A stretch of DNA of 64,000 nucleotides from Nitrospira sp. (GTDB taxonomy: Bacteria > Nitrospirota > Nitrospiria > Nitrospirales > Nitrospiraceae): positions 1 to 64,000 of the forward strand of contig JAJONL010000003.1 in assembly GCA_021323395.1 (NCBI GenBank). Reading direction: 5' to 3'. The position numbers and the translations under genes are program-made. The notes under the pieces are model-generated. The model had not been told where the DNA came from. It did no database searches and saw nothing but the letters and a program-made list of their open reading frames with translations. Shown here piece after piece: positions 25,798-34,569 of this stretch. The number at the start of each line of letters is the position of its first letter. The stretch's first letter is position 1.

Positions 25798-26910
25798 ATG
25801 AGCAATCACAGCACCGCCCCCCCGACGACTCCTTCCGTAGGACATATGAGCAGTTCAGGGGAAAGCATGCCGGCCACCGTGCCGGCTGTTGACCACTTAG
25901 ACTATTGGAAGACCGGCCTGCGGGAACTCAAGACCTTCCGAGGGCATTCTCACGGCGTATGGTCTGTCGCCTATGCGCCGGACGGCCAAACGATCGTCAG
26001 CGGAGGTGTCGATCGGTATGTCCGCATCTGGGATATCGAAACCGGCCGGCTGTTGCGTTCGTTACGCGGTCATACCGCAGACATCCGGGCTCTGGTGTTT
26101 ACCCCCGACGGCCGCACGCTCGCCTCCGGGAGTGAAGATCGGACCATCCGTCTCTGGAATCCCAAGACCGGCGAACCGACGAAACTCCTCTTCACGCGCT
26201 ACGACCACAATGTCTGCAGTCTGTCTCTTTCTCCTGACGGCCTCATGCTTGCGCGCGGCAGTCACAACAAAGACATCAAAATCTGGGAGGTCACAACAGG
26301 CACCGATCTCATGACTCTGCTGGGCAAGGATCAATTCGATCACCACTGGTCGGTCTGTGTGGCGTTCTCGCCCGATGGCATGCATCTCGCGAGCGGATCG
26401 GATATCGGCAAGATCAGAATCTGGGAAGTGCTGCCCAGCGGCGAGGAAAAGATCCTGCACAACGGTCACTGGCAGGAGACTGAAGAAGACTCGACGGAAA
26501 CCCGCGGTTTCTTCATTGAAGATGACGGTGGATTCCAAAAACCCATGGAATATTGGATCGGCGCCATGGTGTTCACGCCGGACGCAAAGCTCCTGATCAC
26601 CGGAAGCAGGGACAATACGATCCGATTCTTTGATATGCCGACCATGAACGAACTACGCGTTCTGCGCGGGCATCACGGGTGGGTTCGGTCCTTGGCCGTC
26701 TCACCGGACGGAAAAGTACTCATCAGTGCCGGAGACGACAGCACGATCCGTTTCTGGGACATCGCCACCGGCCGCAACTTCAGAACCGACAAGACCCATT
26801 CCGGAGCTGTTCGCGGCATTGCACTGTCACCCGACGGCCTGCGCTTGGCCAGCGCTTCCTGGGATCGCACCGTGAAACTATGGGAAGGCGGCCCGGAACC
26901 GGCAGAGTAA
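25798..26910 (+). CDS. WD40-repeat protein
   Basis: A 370-residue WD40 beta-propeller with seven visible repeats from about residue 45 to the end. Typical units are GHSHGVWSVAYAPDGQTIVS then YVRIWDIETG, GHTADIRALVFTPDGRTLAS, GHHGWVRSLAVSPDGKVLIS and THSGAVRGIALSPDGLRLAS. No enzymatic domain and no signal peptide. The N-terminal 40 residues are low-complexity and Ser/Thr/Pro-rich. The ATG at 25798 is preferred over an earlier frame start at 25651, which lies in the promoter region. Its TAA at 26908-26910 abuts the reverse-strand stop of the response regulator with no base between. It is transcribed away from the NXR-associated block and could be a protein-interaction hub. Confidence 0.88.
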   Translation: MSNHSTAPPTTPSVGHMSSSGESMPATVPAVDHLDYWKTGLRELKTFRGHSHGVWSVAYAPDGQTIVSGGVDRYVRIWDIETGRLLRSLRGHTADIRALVFTPDGRTLASGSEDRTIRLWNPKTGEPTKLLFTRYDHNVCSLSLSPDGLMLARGSHNKDIKIWEVTTGTDLMTLLGKDQFDHHWSVCVAFSPDGMHLASGSDIGKIRIWEVLPSGEEKILHNGHWQETEEDSTETRGFFIEDDGGFQKPMEYWIGAMVFTPDAKLLITGSRDNTIRFFDMPTMNELRVLRGHHGWVRSLAVSPDGKVLISAGDDSTIRFWDIATGRNFRTDKTHSGAVRGIALSPDGLRLASASWDRTVKLWEGGPEPAE

Positions 26911-28362
26911 TTAGTCAGCTTCCTCCTCCGCTTCGCCACGGGCGGAGGAGATGCCGTACCGCTTGCACCGATCCCACAAGGCTTTCCGGGACAGCCCCAA
27001 TATCGTCGCCGCATTGGTTCGGTTCCCCTCCACCTGCTTCAACACATCGACAATATAATCCCGCTCAAATGCTTCACGCGCCATCGCGAGGGTCATGGGC
27101 GCGGTCACGACCGGCTTGCTGGTTTCTGCGGTGAGCCCTTCCGCACAGAAACCACAGGCTGGCTGAGGCGCTCCGCCCAGATAGGGACAGGTCGAGAATC
27201 CGCAGAGATTCCAGGGTTGCAGCGACTCCCCCTCTTGCCCCAAAGCGACGGCCCGTTCAACCAACTGCTCCAGTTCACCGACATTGCCGGGAAAGGAATA
27301 ATGCAAGAGCAACTCACGGCTGAGCTGAGCAAACCCGTTCACCGATTTGCCGAGGTTCGCCGACTGAGCCTCCAGGACATGCTCGGCGATGACGAGTACA
27401 TCCTCGCGTCTCTCGCGCAGTGGCGGTACAACGATCTGAACCGGGGAGAGGTAGTCGGAGAGTTCCTTGCGAAACCGCCCATCGGCCACGGCCTCTTGAA
27501 GAACGCGCGGGGCGGCGCAAATGATTCGGACATCGATGGCAATCGCATCCCTCCCTCCCACCCGCATCAACCGCTTTTCTTGCAGCAGGCGCAAGAGCCT
27601 GGTCTGGAGAGTGGGAGACAATGCATCGATATCGTCGAGAAACAATGAGCCTTTTTGCGCCAGCTCGAATCGACCTCGGCGTTGACGCGCCGCTCCGGGG
27701 ATCGCCCCCTTCTCATGGCCGAAGAGTTCCGATTCCATGAGCCCTTCAGGAAGGTCAGCGCAGCAGACTTTGATCAAGGGATGATCGCGCCGCGGGCTAT
27801 TCAAATGGATGGCATGAGCGACCAGCTCTTTCCCTGTTCCACGTTCTCCCGCAATCGAAATCGGTGAATCCGTCGCCGCCAGCAGCTTGATCCTTTCCAG
27901 CAGCGCCCGCATCTGATGGTTGCTGCCGTGCATTCCACTGAAACTGAATCGGTCCTCCAGCACCTCTTTCAATTGGAGATTTTCACGTCGCAGCCCGAGA
28001 ATTTTTCCCACTCGCTCGACGATGAGCAGCAGCTCGTCCATCTGGAACGGTTTTGTAATGTAATCATAGGCGCCTAATTTGATCGCACCGACGGCCGTAT
28101 CGACCGACCCATGCGCAGTGATCAAAATCACTTCGGTCGTGGGATTGTGTTCTTTCGACGCCTTTAAAATCGTGAGTCCATCGGCGCCCGGTAGGCGCAG
28201 ATCGGTGATCACGACGTCGAACTGACGGGTGCCGAGGATGGCCAGCCCTTCCGTTCCCGTCGTCGCCGCCGTAACCTCGCATCCGATGCCTTCCAGCGCA
28301 TCCAGCATGGACAGGCGCATCAACGGTTCATCATCGACAATGAACACCTTGAGGCCTTTCAC
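26911..28362 (-). CDS. NtrC-family response regulator with degenerate sigma-54-activator motifs
   Basis: A 483-residue regulator: receiver domain (1-120, phospho-acceptor Asp54 in VVITDLRLPG), AAA+ domain (about 140-375), and Fis-type helix-turn-helix (about 425-475, VEGNRTNAATILGLSRKALW). Walker A is GERGTGKE (172-179). The sigma-54-contact loop, normally GAFTGA, reads GAIPGA (219-224). The Walker B end, normally DE, is DD (243-244). Of the two arginine fingers, the first is kept (Arg298) and the second is Tyr304. Between the AAA+ and HTH domains is an insert with Cys387, Cys392, Cys403 and Cys406. It may no longer remodel sigma-54 polymerase and could work as a DNA-binding regulator, perhaps redox- or metal-sensitive. 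Its ATG overlaps the kinase stop by four bases. Confidence 0.9.
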   Translation of the reverse strand: MKGLKVFIVDDEPLMRLSMLDALEGIGCEVTAATTGTEGLAILGTRQFDVVITDLRLPGADGLTILKASKEHNPTTEVILITAHGSVDTAVGAIKLGAYDYITKPFQMDELLLIVERVGKILGLRRENLQLKEVLEDRFSFSGMHGSNHQMRALLERIKLLAATDSPISIAGERGTGKELVAHAIHLNSPRRDHPLIKVCCADLPEGLMESELFGHEKGAIPGAARQRRGRFELAQKGSLFLDDIDALSPTLQTRLLRLLQEKRLMRVGGRDAIAIDVRIICAAPRVLQEAVADGRFRKELSDYLSPVQIVVPPLRERREDVLVIAEHVLEAQSANLGKSVNGFAQLSRELLLHYSFPGNVGELEQLVERAVALGQEGESLQPWNLCGFSTCPYLGGAPQPACGFCAEGLTAETSKPVVTAPMTLAMAREAFERDYIVDVLKQVEGNRTNAATILGLSRKALWDRCKRYGISSARGEAEEEAD

Positions 28363-31300
28363 GAAAACCTCCCACCGGCCGAGCGTTCGATCGCGAGAGG
28401 GATAGAAACGATAAAAATCGTGCCCTTTCCGACTTCGCTTTCAACAAAAATCTTGCCCCCGTGTCGTTCCACAATTCCCACACTCACCGAGAGACCAAGG
28501 CCGGTGCCTTCCCCTTCGTTCTTCGTAGTGAAAAATGGATCGAAGATACGCGGCAGCACGGAGGAGGAAATCCCGCAGCCCGAATCCCGGATGTGGATCT
28601 GGCAATTGGGTCCCTCTACCGTGGTGCGAATAGTCAGAATTCCCCCGCTCCGCATCGCTTGAATGGCGTTCAAAATGAGATTCATCAAGACCTGTTCCAT
28701 CATGTGTCGATCGATCATGATTTCCGGAATATCGGTCGCTAACATGGTGTCCAGCCTCACCTGGTGGGACACGAACAGGTGCTCTGTCAGCAGCAACACC
28801 TGATTGATGACCTGATGGATATCGGCCAAGGCCAATTCCGGATTGTGTTGCTGCGAAAAATCGAGAAGTTGCCGCACAATCTTCTGCACCCGTCGCAATC
28901 CGTCTTCCATCGATACCAAGTATTCTTCTTGCCGAGATGGCGACAAGGTGCCTTTTCGCATGTTGTAGAGACAGTTCAAAATGCCACCCAATGGATTGTT
29001 GATCTCGTGCGCGACCCCAGCGGCAAGTTTTCCCACCGACGCCAGTTTCTCGGAACTTCTGATTTGTTGCTCCAGCTTCTTGGTATCCGTCATGTCGCGC
29101 GCAATGCCAAGCACGCCCAATATCTCCCCCTCAACCCCGTGCAACGGCGACACGCTGACCATGACGGAACGAGGCTCACCGGCTTTGGTCAGCAGTTCGA
29201 CTTCATAGACTTGTTTGACGCCGATGTCCAGGGTCGATTTCAATCGGCGGCCTCGATGCCGCTTGGACAGCAAGGCCAAATAGGGCCGGCCCAGCAAATC
29301 GTCCTTCTTGTATCCCCACGCCAACACCTTGCTGTTGACGTAGGTAAACCGTTGCTCGCTGTCCAGGGTGTAAATAACGTCATTCGCATTCTCCAACAGA
29401 TTTTCAAGATACTGTTTGGTTTCTTCGATTTCGCGCGTTCGCTCCGTGACCTTCGTTTCCAGCTCCTGCTGGTAGGTATGCATTTGCCGTTCGAGGCGCT
29501 TCCTGTCGGTGATGTCTCGAAGCTGGACCATGACCAAGGTGTGATCGCTCCCACGCACGAGAATCAGGTCCATTTCCACCGGCGTCTCCTTGCCGGTGGC
29601 GTCACGGACCGTGATCTCCTGGGTCGGCACCTGGCGCTCGCCGGCACGAATCTTCTCGAGCATCACTTTCATGGACTCATGGTGGAGCGGCTCGATTACA
29701 TTCAGAATACTGCTCCCGACAACCTGCTGCTCTGAATATCCCAGCGCCTGTTCCTCGCGCTTATTGACCGCCACAATCAGGCCGTCCTCGTCCACCATGA
29801 ACACGGAGTCAGCGACCAGATCGAACAGCGCCTTATAACGCTCCTGTGAGGCCACTAATTGCCGCGTGCGTTCATTCACCGCCTGTTCAAGCTGGGTCGT
29901 ATACCGTTGGACCTGTTGTTCGAGCAACCGCCGTTCCGTCACATCGCGCACGAACGCGCGGGAGTGGACGAGACCGCCGCCGCTTTCAAAGAGGGCCGTC
30001 GCATGAATTTCCACGTCGATCGGATGTCCGTCCGCGCCCAGGAAAACCGTCTCGATCGTGCTACGGCCCTGTGAGACCAAGCGCTCCAGATACGCCAGCA
30101 CTTCGAGTTCTCGCCCTTTGGGAACGAGATCCCAGAGACGCATTTGGAGCATCTCCTCCAGCGAATACCCAAGCTTGTCCAAACCGGTTTTATTCACGTG
30201 CACGAACTGGCCGGCCTTGTTCAGCTGATAAATCATCTCGGGAGAATGCTCAATGAGATCGCGATACCGCGCCTCCAGCCGGCGAACATCCTCCATCCGG
30301 TGCTCGATTTGTTCGAACGACACCCGCAGATTGATCGCCATCTTGTTGAAGGCTTCGGCCAGCTGCTCGATTTCATCCCCGGTCTTGAGATTGAGCTGTT
30401 GATCCAATCGACCACTGCCGATACGCTGCACCCCTTCATGAAGCAAACCGATGGGACGCGCGATGCGGCGCGCCACCGCCAGGCCGGTCAGCACCAGGAC
30501 ACCGAATACCCCCAACCCATACACCGTCACTTGCCCGACGAGCCGCGACAGCGGGGCATAGGACTCCTGGGGATCCTGCCGCACGAACGTCACCCATCGC
30601 TTCCCTCCCAAACTTTCCGGCAAGAGATGATCACCCAAGCGAACCGGCGCATATCCCACGATGGAATGCTCTCCGCCGTGAGAATCATTCATCACCGTAC
30701 TCCAACCGGCATGGCTCGCATTGATGGCGCTCACCAATTCGGGCGTCACGGTGTGTTCCTCCGGCGACAGAACCGGGCAGATCAATGGCGCCCCGTCTGA
30801 GGTGAACAGCATCGCATGGCCTGTCCGCCCCACGGTGACTTCCGAGACAGAATGGAACAACGTATCCCGGCGCAACAGCACCGTGACGGCGCCGACGACC
30901 GCATGCTGTTCATCATCAAGGATCGGCACCGAGACATTGAGCACGTGAGTTCCGAATGAAGGATCGAAGAAGAGATCGCTCACATAAACCCCGCCGGTAG
31001 AAGGCTTCATGACGGCCTGCCACCAGGAAGTCTTGCCATAGTAATACTCGACTTGCGGAATCGAACTTACGACGAGGGCTCCGCGGTTGTCCGTGACAAA
31101 GATGGCGACATAATCATCTTTTCGAATATCGTGCCACCGAATCAAATAGTTGGTCACGATCCGATTGATGAACAGTGGGAACTCGCTCTGCTTATCCCGC
31201 TGCCTCCATCGCTTCTGCCATGCCTTGATGATGGATTGGACGGTTTTCTCATCTTTATCCAGGTATGTGCGATTGGACTCGGTCACAGATGTGCGGAGGA

Positions 31301-31535
31301 AGGGTGTGGAAGCCAGCTGCTGGGCTTCATTCACGCCTCGCGTGACCTGCATCTCGATGCGCCGGGCGGCTTCTACCGCCACTTCCTTAAAATTGGCGCC
31401 GATGGTTTCCCGAAGCGCCCGGCGTTCTTCGATGTAGGTCATGAGGAGCGAAAGGCACAGCGGCAGGAGACCGACCATCACGATGGCCGTGATGATCTTA
31501 CGCTGGAGACTGTGAGACCGGCTCCAGAACAGCAT
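28359..31535 (-). CDS. Membrane sensor histidine kinase with Cache-like, HAMP and three PAS domains
   Basis: A 1,058-residue kinase. Order: first membrane helix (about residues 15-35), a large extracytoplasmic Cache-like sensor (about 40-320), second helix (about 335-355), HAMP (to about 410), three PAS domains (about 430-540, 570-680 and 705-820, with IEHSPEMIYQLNKAGQFVHV and LFDLVADSVFMVDEDGLIVA), then the HisKA domain with phospho-acceptor His at about residue 844 (GKLAAGVAHEINNPLGGIL) and a HATPase_c domain (DSGCGISSSVLPRIFDPFF, GEGTGLGLSVSVGIVERHGG). The ATG at 31535 is preferred to a TTG seven codons earlier. It overlaps the response regulator, making a classic two-component pair. The ligand is unknown; the sensor faces the periplasm, where nitrite oxidation occurs. 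Confidence 0.92.
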   Translation of the reverse strand: MLFWSRSHSLQRKIITAIVMVGLLPLCLSLLMTYIEERRALRETIGANFKEVAVEAARRIEMQVTRGVNEAQQLASTPFLRTSVTESNRTYLDKDEKTVQSIIKAWQKRWRQRDKQSEFPLFINRIVTNYLIRWHDIRKDDYVAIFVTDNRGALVVSSIPQVEYYYGKTSWWQAVMKPSTGGVYVSDLFFDPSFGTHVLNVSVPILDDEQHAVVGAVTVLLRRDTLFHSVSEVTVGRTGHAMLFTSDGAPLICPVLSPEEHTVTPELVSAINASHAGWSTVMNDSHGGEHSIVGYAPVRLGDHLLPESLGGKRWVTFVRQDPQESYAPLSRLVGQVTVYGLGVFGVLVLTGLAVARRIARPIGLLHEGVQRIGSGRLDQQLNLKTGDEIEQLAEAFNKMAINLRVSFEQIEHRMEDVRRLEARYRDLIEHSPEMIYQLNKAGQFVHVNKTGLDKLGYSLEEMLQMRLWDLVPKGRELEVLAYLERLVSQGRSTIETVFLGADGHPIDVEIHATALFESGGGLVHSRAFVRDVTERRLLEQQVQRYTTQLEQAVNERTRQLVASQERYKALFDLVADSVFMVDEDGLIVAVNKREEQALGYSEQQVVGSSILNVIEPLHHESMKVMLEKIRAGERQVPTQEITVRDATGKETPVEMDLILVRGSDHTLVMVQLRDITDRKRLERQMHTYQQELETKVTERTREIEETKQYLENLLENANDVIYTLDSEQRFTYVNSKVLAWGYKKDDLLGRPYLALLSKRHRGRRLKSTLDIGVKQVYEVELLTKAGEPRSVMVSVSPLHGVEGEILGVLGIARDMTDTKKLEQQIRSSEKLASVGKLAAGVAHEINNPLGGILNCLYNMRKGTLSPSRQEEYLVSMEDGLRRVQKIVRQLLDFSQQHNPELALADIHQVINQVLLLTEHLFVSHQVRLDTMLATDIPEIMIDRHMMEQVLMNLILNAIQAMRSGGILTIRTTVEGPNCQIHIRDSGCGISSSVLPRIFDPFFTTKNEGEGTGLGLSVSVGIVERHGGKIFVESEVGKGTIFIVSIPLAIERSAGGRFS

Positions 31536-31610
31536 AGATATGACTCGCCCCGACAAACAGCCCTCTCAACACCTCGCGCGGAGCTCGGATCCGGCCCGAA
31601 CAGCCGGTGA

Positions 31611-32528
31611 CTAGCGACGCTTCATGAGACCCCCGGCGCTGCCGGGCCACAGCAGCAACAGCGGGCTGGCCACAAATACGGAGGAGTAGGTCCCGAACAT
31701 GACTCCGCCCAGCAACGCCAGAGAGAAATCATGCAACACTTCCGCCCCCGCCAGCACCAGCGGAATGAGCACGATGACCACAGTCAAGCTGGTGACGATG
31801 GTGCGGCTGAGCACCTGATTGATGGCCGTATTGATGATCGTTTCTTCGCCTTCCCGCCGGCGCGTTCGCAGATTTTCACGAATACGGTCAAACACTACCA
31901 CCGTATCCGTCAATGAATACCCCGCCAGAGTCAACAGGGCGGTGACCACGAGCAGCGTAATCTCCTTGTCCAAGAGGTAAAAGACACCGAGCACGGCCAA
32001 CACATCATGGAACGTCGCCAGGGCCGCGGCCACTCCGAATCGCAGTTCAAATCGTACGGCGATGTAGATGACGATGCCCACAAATGAAATGAGCACCGCG
32101 ATGAGCGCATCCTCTTGGAGTTTCTTGCCGATAGTCGGACCGATTTCCATGCTGGAATCGACGACAAACTTGTTTTCTGGAAATTCCTTGCTGAAGACCG
32201 CCATCACCCGTTCGGCGATCTTTTCTTCGATCGTCGTCGAGGCTTTCACCCGAATCAGCAACTTGTTGTCTTGTGTAAACTCCTGCAATTCAGCCGACCC
32301 AAGACCGTTTGATTCCAAGGCATGCCTCGCCTCATCGATCTTGATGGCCTGGTCGAATTTTAGCTGCACCGCCGTGCCACCGGCAAAATCGATCCCCAAA
32401 TTCGCCGCCCCGCGCGCGATTTGGATCACCGCAATGACGCCCAGAAAAGCGAGGATGCCGGAGAGCGTAAACGAAATCGCCCGCTTCCCCATAAAATCGA
32501 TATTCGTCTTCCCTAAAATCTCGAACAT
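31611..32528 (-). CDS. secF: Protein-export membrane protein SecF
   Basis: A 305-residue SecF with six predicted membrane spans. The family motif FAGGTAVQLKFDQ follows the first helix, and the C-terminal RND-type part has GYSLTDTVVVFDRIRENLR and TRTIVTSLTVVIVLIPLVL-like segments (SRTIVTSLTVVIV). SecF works with SecD to pull proteins through SecYEG using the proton gradient and to release them on the far side. It is the last gene of the unit yajC-secD-secF; the gap after secD is 12 bases. Confidence 0.96.
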   Translation of the reverse strand: MFEILGKTNIDFMGKRAISFTLSGILAFLGVIAVIQIARGAANLGIDFAGGTAVQLKFDQAIKIDEARHALESNGLGSAELQEFTQDNKLLIRVKASTTIEEKIAERVMAVFSKEFPENKFVVDSSMEIGPTIGKKLQEDALIAVLISFVGIVIYIAVRFELRFGVAAALATFHDVLAVLGVFYLLDKEITLLVVTALLTLAGYSLTDTVVVFDRIRENLRTRRREGEETIINTAINQVLSRTIVTSLTVVIVLIPLVLAGAEVLHDFSLALLGGVMFGTYSSVFVASPLLLLWPGSAGGLMKRR

Positions 32529-32540
32529 GCCGGCTCCTTC

Positions 32541-34229
32541 CTAAATACTGAGCTGCTCAATCTTTTTGCGCTGGTTCAGCACATCGAACACCACCTTGGT
32601 TCCGACTAATGCCGTAAACAGGTTGATCGCAATGCCGAGGCACAGGGTGACGGCAAAGCCCTTGATCGGACCCGTTCCGAATAGAAACAACGCAAACCCG
32701 GTGATCAATGTCGTGACATGCGAGTCGACGATGGTCAACAACGCCTTATCATACCCCGCATCGATCGCGAGCCGAACCGGCTTTCCCTGACGCAGTTCTT
32801 CGCGGATGCGCTCGAAGATCAAGACATTGGAGTCGACTCCCATGCCGATCGTCAAAATAATGCCCGCGATACCGGGGAGGGTCAGCGTGGCATTCAACGC
32901 AGCCAGAAACCCAATCAGGCAGATGAGGTTCAACATCAACGCAAAATTTGCAATAACGCCGGATAGCCGATAATAGCTGGCCATAAACAGGATCACGAGG
33001 AGGCCCGCAAAAAGAGTCGCCTTGACCCCCTTCTCGATCGAGTCCCGTCCGAGCGAGGGGCCGACGGTCAGATCCTGGATGATCTTGAGCGGCGCCGGCA
33101 ACGCGCCGGCCCGCAGCACGATCGCCAGGTTGTTGGCTTCTTCCATCGAGAACGTCCCGGTGATTTGAGCCCGCCCGCCGCTGATACGCTCCTGAATGAC
33201 CGGCGCCGAATAGATGGTGTTGTCGAGCACGATGGCCATGCGCTTCTTGACATTCTCGCCCGTGATCCGGTCGAACTCTCTCGCCCCCTTCGCATCGAAC
33301 GTCACCGACACGTAGGGCTCGTTGAATTGGCCGATGGACACCCGGGCGTCGCTCAACACATCGCCGGCCAGCATGACTCGCTTCTTGACCAGGTAGGGCG
33401 CGAGCCATTCCTGCCCGCTATCCTTTTCTGCGATCCGCTCGAAAAGAATCTGATCGCCTTCCGGCACCTTTCCTTCCACCTGCTTCAGAAGCGCCTCTTC
33501 GCGCTCTTTCCCCTTCTGGATCCGACCCGGCAAATCCAGCTTCGCCTGATTGTCATCATCCAGCAATTTGAATTCGAGCAATGCCGTTTGCTTGATAAGA
33601 TCCTTCGCCAGCTTGGCATCCTTGATCCCCGGCAACTGCACCACCACCTGCTTCAAGCCCTGCCGCTGAATCAGAGGTTCGGCCACGCCGAACTGGTCGA
33701 TGCGATTGCGAATCGTCTCCAACGCCTGATTAATGGCGGAATCCTTGATGCGCTTGGTCTCCGCCTCCCGCAATTCCCAGACGACGCTGTTCGCGGACCC
33801 AGCCGATTCCACTTCTACATAGGTCGGGAAGTCATCAAGGAGCTTTTGAATCTGAGGCTTCAGGTCGGCATTCTGAAACCTGATCGTGATCCGCGAAGAG
33901 CCCGTTCGCTTGACCGATTCAGCAGGAATCTTCTTTTCAACCAGCAGGTCCTGTATCCCCGCGGCGGTACGGTCCACCGCAATCTCCACCGCCCGATCTT
34001 CTTCGACTTCGAGCACCAAATGAATGCCGCCTTGCAGGTCCAATCCAAGGGTAATACCCTTATCAGGCAGGACGTCCCGAACCCACCGCGGCAGTTCCTT
34101 GTACAAGGGTTGATATGAAGGCAAGAAAAAGATGATCGAGGCGACCACCATCGTCACCAAGGCCAACAACCGTCCGCCGACTTTCTTCATACGTGCGCCA
34201 ATCCTTCCCGTCTCCGTTGCCTGCGTCAA
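32541..34229 (-). CDS. secD: Protein-export membrane protein SecD
   Basis: A 562-residue SecD with an N-terminal membrane helix, a large periplasmic domain (DKGITLGLDLQGGIHLVLEV near residues 54-73, then DQFGVAEPLIQRQGLKQVVV) and five C-terminal helices containing the RND motifs GMGVDSNVLIFERIREELR. It forms the SecDF complex, which promotes a late step of Sec export. Its start codon overlaps the yajC stop by four bases, and it ends 12 bases before secF. Confidence 0.97.
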   Translation of the reverse strand: MTQATETGRIGARMKKVGGRLLALVTMVVASIIFFLPSYQPLYKELPRWVRDVLPDKGITLGLDLQGGIHLVLEVEEDRAVEIAVDRTAAGIQDLLVEKKIPAESVKRTGSSRITIRFQNADLKPQIQKLLDDFPTYVEVESAGSANSVVWELREAETKRIKDSAINQALETIRNRIDQFGVAEPLIQRQGLKQVVVQLPGIKDAKLAKDLIKQTALLEFKLLDDDNQAKLDLPGRIQKGKEREEALLKQVEGKVPEGDQILFERIAEKDSGQEWLAPYLVKKRVMLAGDVLSDARVSIGQFNEPYVSVTFDAKGAREFDRITGENVKKRMAIVLDNTIYSAPVIQERISGGRAQITGTFSMEEANNLAIVLRAGALPAPLKIIQDLTVGPSLGRDSIEKGVKATLFAGLLVILFMASYYRLSGVIANFALMLNLICLIGFLAALNATLTLPGIAGIILTIGMGVDSNVLIFERIREELRQGKPVRLAIDAGYDKALLTIVDSHVTTLITGFALFLFGTGPIKGFAVTLCLGIAINLFTALVGTKVVFDVLNQRKKIEQLSI

Positions 34230-34546
34230 TCCTCTTCGTCACCGCGCAGTCGAGCAATGTGCTCTTTCTGGATTTTGATTTTGGTGTTATCCGCGATTTG
34301 GAGCGTCACGGTGTCCTTTCCCATGTTTGTGATGCTGCCCCAAATCCCCGACGCCGTGACCACCTTATCGCCTTTTTTGAGCGCAGCCAGCATGGCGTCC
34401 GCCTGCTTCTTGCGTTTCTGCTGCGGCAGTATCAGCATGAAATAGAAAATGACGAAGATCAGGACGAAGGGGACCAACGACAGGAGACCACCCCCTGCGC
34501 CTGCCCCTCCCGATGCTCCCTGCGCCCATGCCATCGAATCCCACAT
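34226..34546 (-). CDS. yajC: Preprotein translocase subunit YajC
   Basis: A 106-residue protein with one membrane helix (LLSLVPFVLIFVIFYFMLIL) followed by the hallmark PQQKRKKQ and a small SH3-like cytoplasmic domain (ALKKGDKVVTASGIWGSITN). YajC associates with SecDF in the holotranslocon. A GGGGGAC ribosome-binding site precedes the ATG. A glycine-rich stretch of about 12 residues lies before the helix. It overlaps secD by four bases. Confidence 0.95.
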   Translation of the reverse strand: MWDSMAWAQGASGGAGAGGGLLSLVPFVLIFVIFYFMLILPQQKRKKQADAMLAALKKGDKVVTASGIWGSITNMGKDTVTLQIADNTKIKIQKEHIARLRGDEED

Positions 34547-34569
34547 AATGTCCCCCGCCTAGATCGCCG

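Noticed and set aside
33165-34118. 317-codon plus-strand frame within secD
   Set aside because: Antisense shadow; secD has all family motifs.
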